Assembly (NCBI GenBank): GCA_934699065.1
Contig: CAKUWD010000048.1
Location: forward strand, 1-16,158
DNA: 16,158 nucleotides
Source: an uncultured Treponema sp.
GTDB lineage: Bacteria; Spirochaetota; Spirochaetia; Treponematales; Treponemataceae
Reading direction: 5' to 3'
The position numbers and the translations under genes were made by a program. The notes beneath the pieces were generated by a model. It had not been told where the DNA came from, did no database searches, and was given only the letters and a program-made list of their open reading frames with translations. Shown here piece after piece: positions 13,129 through 16,158 of this stretch; the first letter of the stretch is position 1, and each line of letters opens with the position of its first letter.

Positions 13129-14408
13129 TCTTTTACCTCCTCTTCTTTATTCTGCAGTTTTATAATTTGAATACGTTCTACACGATGTGATTGAATCTTT
13201 TTAACTGAAAAAAGAAAACCTTCAAATTCTACGGTGTCTCCAGTTTGCGGCATGCGGTCTATCTGTTCTGCAAACCAGCCGCCTATAGTTTCGTTGATAT
13301 TAGATTCGAGTGGAATATGTAAATCTTCTTTTAGGTCACGTAAAAGTACAGAACCATTTATTTCAAAATCTGCTTTATTTTCAACATTGTCAAAATCAAA
13401 AACTTTTCCGCGAAGAGAATCTTCACCAGGCAGGGCAAATATTTCGCGGGAAATATCTTTTTCTGTAATAACTCCGTCGGTGCCGGAATATTCATCTACA
13501 ATAATTGCCATAGAATCATGACTTTCAAAAAGCAATTCCTGAACAGAAGTGATTTTTTTAGTTCCAAGGATAAACAGCGGCGGACGCATAACATTGAGCA
13601 GATTGAAGGTTGACTGACTTTCTTTATATGCCAGCATATCCTTGAGGTAAATAATTCCGATTATGTCATCAATTGATTTTCTGTAAACTGGGAAACGGGT
13701 ATAACCAAGCCGCTGAGAAAGTTCTACTATATCGCGGTATTTTGCGTCATGAGGTACTGCCTTGATTTTTGTTCGGGGAACCATAATATCCTGAGCTTCC
13801 AGATCTGAAAACTTGAACACCTGGCTCATCATTCGGTTTTCATTTTCCTCGATGACACCGCTTTCCGAACTCATATCAAAGAAGGTTTTTATTTCTTCTT
13901 CTGTATAAGACTGTTTTTTTGCATTTGTTTTTATTCCGAAAATACGAAGTACACAGCGGGCAATAAAAGTCACAACAGCAACAACCGGATGCATTATAAA
14001 AACTACAATCTGAACAAAAGGAGCCAGAGCATAGGCAATTCGGTCCGGGCAGCGGGTGGAAATTGTTTTTGGTGTAATTTCTCCAAAAATTAAAAGAAGA
14101 AGTGTGGCTATAAGAGTAGCAATTCCAACTCCTTTCTGGCCAAACATATCCAGTGCAACTGATGTTATAATAGAAGAAATAAAGATATTTACGATATCAT
14201 TTGAAACCAAAAGAGAATTGATAAGACGTTCTCTGCGGTCTAAAAGGCGGCCGGCAATAAGAGCGCGCTTATCTTTATTCTTTCTGAGAATTCGCAGGCG
14301 CAGCTTGTTCATTCCAAGAAAAGAACTTTCCGAAATGGAAAAGAGCATGGAAAGAACAATCAGCACCGCGAGAATTATAAATATATAGGGCGAGGGGCTT
14401 GCATCCAT
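13125..14408 (-). CDS. CNNM/CBS-domain membrane protein (TlyC/CorC-like), paralogue 1
   Basis: A 427-residue relative of the next gene with the full domain order: CNNM membrane domain at about 5-165 with SISESSFLGMNKLRLR at 24-39 and the intact signature FGEITPKT at 108-115, paired CBS domains at about 205-330 (MVPRTKIKAV, then IIVDEYSGTDGVITEKD), and a CorC_HlyC domain at about 340-420 (INETIGGWFAEQ). Related proteins take part in divalent cation (magnesium) homeostasis. I chose the ATG at 14408, one base after the purL stop. A GTG at 14486 would add 26 residues by reading through the end of purL and has no better ribosome site. No Shine-Dalgarno sequence is close to the ATG, so translation is probably coupled to purL. 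Confidence 0.9.
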   Translation of the reverse strand: MDASPSPYIFIILAVLIVLSMLFSISESSFLGMNKLRLRILRKNKDKRALIAGRLLDRRERLINSLLVSNDIVNIFISSIITSVALDMFGQKGVGIATLIATLLLLIFGEITPKTISTRCPDRIAYALAPFVQIVVFIMHPVVAVVTFIARCVLRIFGIKTNAKKQSYTEEEIKTFFDMSSESGVIEENENRMMSQVFKFSDLEAQDIMVPRTKIKAVPHDAKYRDIVELSQRLGYTRFPVYRKSIDDIIGIIYLKDMLAYKESQSTFNLLNVMRPPLFILGTKKITSVQELLFESHDSMAIIVDEYSGTDGVITEKDISREIFALPGEDSLRGKVFDFDNVENKADFEINGSVLLRDLKEDLHIPLESNINETIGGWFAEQIDRMPQTGDTVEFEGFLFSVKKIQSHRVERIQIIKLQNKEEEVKE

Positions 14409-14409
14409 A

Positions 14410-16158
14410 TTATTTAAAGTATGCAACTCCGGCAGCAAAGAGGTTTTCGCAGGTAGTTTCGCTTTCGTTTGTAAGAGGATTTCCACCTACATTCTTAAAG
14501 AGATCAAGAGAAGCGCCGTTGCGATCCATACCTACTCCACGCTCTGAGTGTCCCATCTTTCCAAGAACGTGTCCGTCTGGAGATGTAATACCTTCGATTG
14601 CAAAGGCTGATCCGTTAGGGTTATCTGGCTCTGTGATTGCAGGACGGCCGAACTCGTCTACGTACTGGGTAAATACCTGTCCGTTTTCGAAGAGACGTTT
14701 TGCAGTTGCTTCGTCACAAACAAAGCGGCCTTCACCGTGGCTGATTGCAATAAGGTGATTACGCTGATCAATTACGCTTGGGTGCATTGCCCAAGGGCTT
14801 GTTGCAGATACGATGCGTGTGCGAACGATGCGGCTGATATGGCGGTTGATTCTGTTGTAAGTCAAAGTTGGCATATCAGGAGTTATATCGCGGATTTCGC
14901 CATATACTGCAAGACCAGTCTTAACGAGAGCCTGGAAACCGTTACAGATTCCGAGTACAAGACCATCGCGCTTTTTAAGAAGGTTCATAACCTCTTCGCT
15001 GATGTTTCCGGCCTTGAGTACGTTTGCAATAAACTTAGCTGAGCCATCCGGTTCATCACCAGAAGAGAAACCACCGGAGAGGGCGAGAATCTGTGCGTCG
15101 CGCATTTCGCTGGCGAGGCGGTCGAGTGACTCTGTAAGCTGAGCCTGTGTGCGGTTCTGGAGAACTACAATCTTTGTATCTGCGCCGGCCAGGTTGAAGG
15201 CACGAGCCATATCGATTTCGCAGTTAGTACCTGGGAATACAGGGAGCAATACCTTTGGACGGCTTGTCGGCTGAACAAAAGCCGGAGCCTTGCGGATGTC
15301 GCTGAGAGACTTATGGATATCTGTTGCCCAGTCAGGAAGCTTTGGCTGGACCTCTGCTCCACTAACGCGTGGGAATACTTCCTTGAGTTTGTCTTCCCAT
15401 TTATTTACACAGTCATAAAGGCTGATTTCAACTTCAGGATTTGTAACTCCACCGAGAACGGCGTTTTTGATTACGATTGCAGGCTTGTCGATTGTCATAC
15501 CAAGCTGAACGAGAGTTCCTTCAACAAAGGCTGCCTTTTCAAATTCAGGTACATGAGCAGATGGAACTTCTACAATGATGTTTCCGTAGGTTGGAATGAA
15601 GAAACCCGTAAGATTGCCGGTGGTTTCGATACACTCGCTTCGCGAGCACTCAACCACCGCATTAGCGTCGAGGCTGGCACCAACCATGTTACCCATAGCC
15701 ATCTTTGTAACTGCTTCTGCAATACCACCAGGTCCTACAGAATACATTGCGGCAATGCGGCGGGCTTTATTGAGCTCGTAAAGTACATCTGAGTTCTTAA
15801 GGAAGGTTTCGTAATCAGGCTCAAGAAGGTCTGAGTAAGGAACCTTTACCATATAGATATTGTTTCCGCTTACCTTGAAAGAACCGGAAAGTACGTTCGG
15901 AGCTTCATCGTGTGTTACGGCAAAGCTTACGAGAGTATGAGGAACGTTGATATCTTCGAAGGTACCGGACATTGAGTCCTTACCACCAATTGAAGCACAA
16001 CCAGATTCAACCTGAGCATCGATAGAACCAAGCAAAGCGGCTGCAGGATAGCCCCAGCGTTTTTCGTTTACTGCACGGCCAAAGAATTCCTGGAAAGAAA
16101 GGCGTGATGTGCGGGCCTTACCACCAATACAAGTGATTTTTGCAAGGCTGCTTAATAC
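14410..16158 (-). CDS. purL: Phosphoribosylformylglycinamidine synthase, C-terminal part
   Basis: Makes FGAM from FGAR, glutamine and ATP in purine synthesis. Only the last 582 residues are in view; the frame is open to the window edge, so the gene starts beyond it. Visible parts are the end of the synthase core (WGYPAAALLGSIDAQ, then GGKDSMSGTFE), an AIRS-C-like region, and the glutaminase domain starting near PKVLLPVFPGTNCE. The glutaminase has the nucleophile in GICNGF (Cys codon at 14944-14946) and H and E of the triad in KMGHSERG (codons near 14550 and 14544). This is the large, single-chain form; the GGKDSMSGTFE wording resembles clostridial and streptococcal enzymes. A palindromic element is embedded in frame at 15618-15659. 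It is followed after one base by a CNNM protein gene. Confidence 0.95.
   Translation of the reverse strand, partial: VLSSLAKITCIGGKARTSRLSFQEFFGRAVNEKRWGYPAAALLGSIDAQVESGCASIGGKDSMSGTFEDINVPHTLVSFAVTHDEAPNVLSGSFKVSGNNIYMVKVPYSDLLEPDYETFLKNSDVLYELNKARRIAAMYSVGPGGIAEAVTKMAMGNMVGASLDANAVVECSRSECIETTGNLTGFFIPTYGNIIVEVPSAHVPEFEKAAFVEGTLVQLGMTIDKPAIVIKNAVLGGVTNPEVEISLYDCVNKWEDKLKEVFPRVSGAEVQPKLPDWATDIHKSLSDIRKAPAFVQPTSRPKVLLPVFPGTNCEIDMARAFNLAGADTKIVVLQNRTQAQLTESLDRLASEMRDAQILALSGGFSSGDEPDGSAKFIANVLKAGNISEEVMNLLKKRDGLVLGICNGFQALVKTGLAVYGEIRDITPDMPTLTYNRINRHISRIVRTRIVSATSPWAMHPSVIDQRNHLIAISHGEGRFVCDEATAKRLFENGQVFTQYVDEFGRPAITEPDNPNGSAFAIEGITSPDGHVLGKMGHSERGVGMDRNGASLDLFKNVGGNPLTNESETTCENLFAAGVAYFK
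15618..15659. repeat. Palindromic element inside the purL reading frame
   Basis: Outer arms CGGTGGTT (15618-15625) and AACCACCG (15652-15659) enclose a second inverted repeat, CTCGC (15634-15638) and GCGAG (15642-15646), around a TTC loop. The element is read in frame and encodes about 13 residues, VVECSRSECIETT. From memory its plan (GGTTTCGATAC, a central palindrome, then CTCAACC) resembles dispersed repeats in other bacterial genomes. Confidence 0.7.

Noticed and set aside
14409..14486. GTG-initiated 26-residue extension of CNNM paralogue 1
   Set aside because: It would overlap the purL C-terminus and adds no membrane-domain sequence. The ATG at 14408 directly after the purL stop fits better.
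16033..16035. TTG start for purL within the window
   Set aside because: The frame continues open to 16158 with recognisable PurL sequence (WGYPAAALLGS), so the gene simply runs past the window edge.

Overview
The window looks like ordinary chromosome from an AT-rich, Gram-negative-type bacterium, most likely a Treponema-like spirochaete. This is inferred from the mix of genes: an orphan PASTA membrane protein beside def-fmt, a lipoprotein with a short lipobox, beta-barrel outer-membrane proteins, paired CNNM/CBS proteins and a clostridial-style large PurL. No rRNA or tRNA gene, insertion sequence, phage gene or CRISPR array was seen.

Layout. Positions 9-7825 hold a run of seven plus-strand genes: hisD(-like), def, fmt, a PASTA protein, a bifunctional aroDE fusion, rpiA, and a long RluA-type pseudouridine synthase. 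The genes are tightly packed (ATGA overlaps at hisD/def and def/fmt, and a stop-start junction of zero bases at rpiA/RluA). The exceptions are two gaps flanking aroDE, which are filled with short palindromic repeats. Positions 7828-9860 on the minus strand hold a lipoprotein of unknown function and, upstream of it, a strongly expressed-looking outer-membrane barrel protein with a clear sigma70 promoter; a terminator lies between them. A divergent intergenic region (9861-10114) leads to a second, compact RluA-type synthase that may be leaderless. It is followed by an outer-membrane protein that I recognise as an omptin-family protease with all four catalytic residues. From 11863 to the end everything is on the minus strand: purL (start beyond the window) followed by two adjacent CNNM/CBS (CorC/TlyC-like) membrane proteins.

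Functions. The window mixes amino-acid and nucleotide metabolism (hisD, aroDE, rpiA, purL), initiator Met-tRNA formylation and deformylation (fmt, def), rRNA/tRNA modification (two RluA-type enzymes) and envelope functions (PASTA protein, lipoprotein, porin-like barrel, omptin, two CNNM proteins).

Most unusual points: a palindromic element sitting in frame inside purL; a seven-copy palindromic repeat family around aroDE with alternating 36/29-base spacing; an omptin protease in a probable spirochaete whose apparent lipid-A-contact residues are not conserved; a histidinol-dehydrogenase gene with an atypical C-terminus and an internal insertion; and a CNNM paralogue with an altered signature motif. 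I did not find a multi-gene system that looks wholly new.
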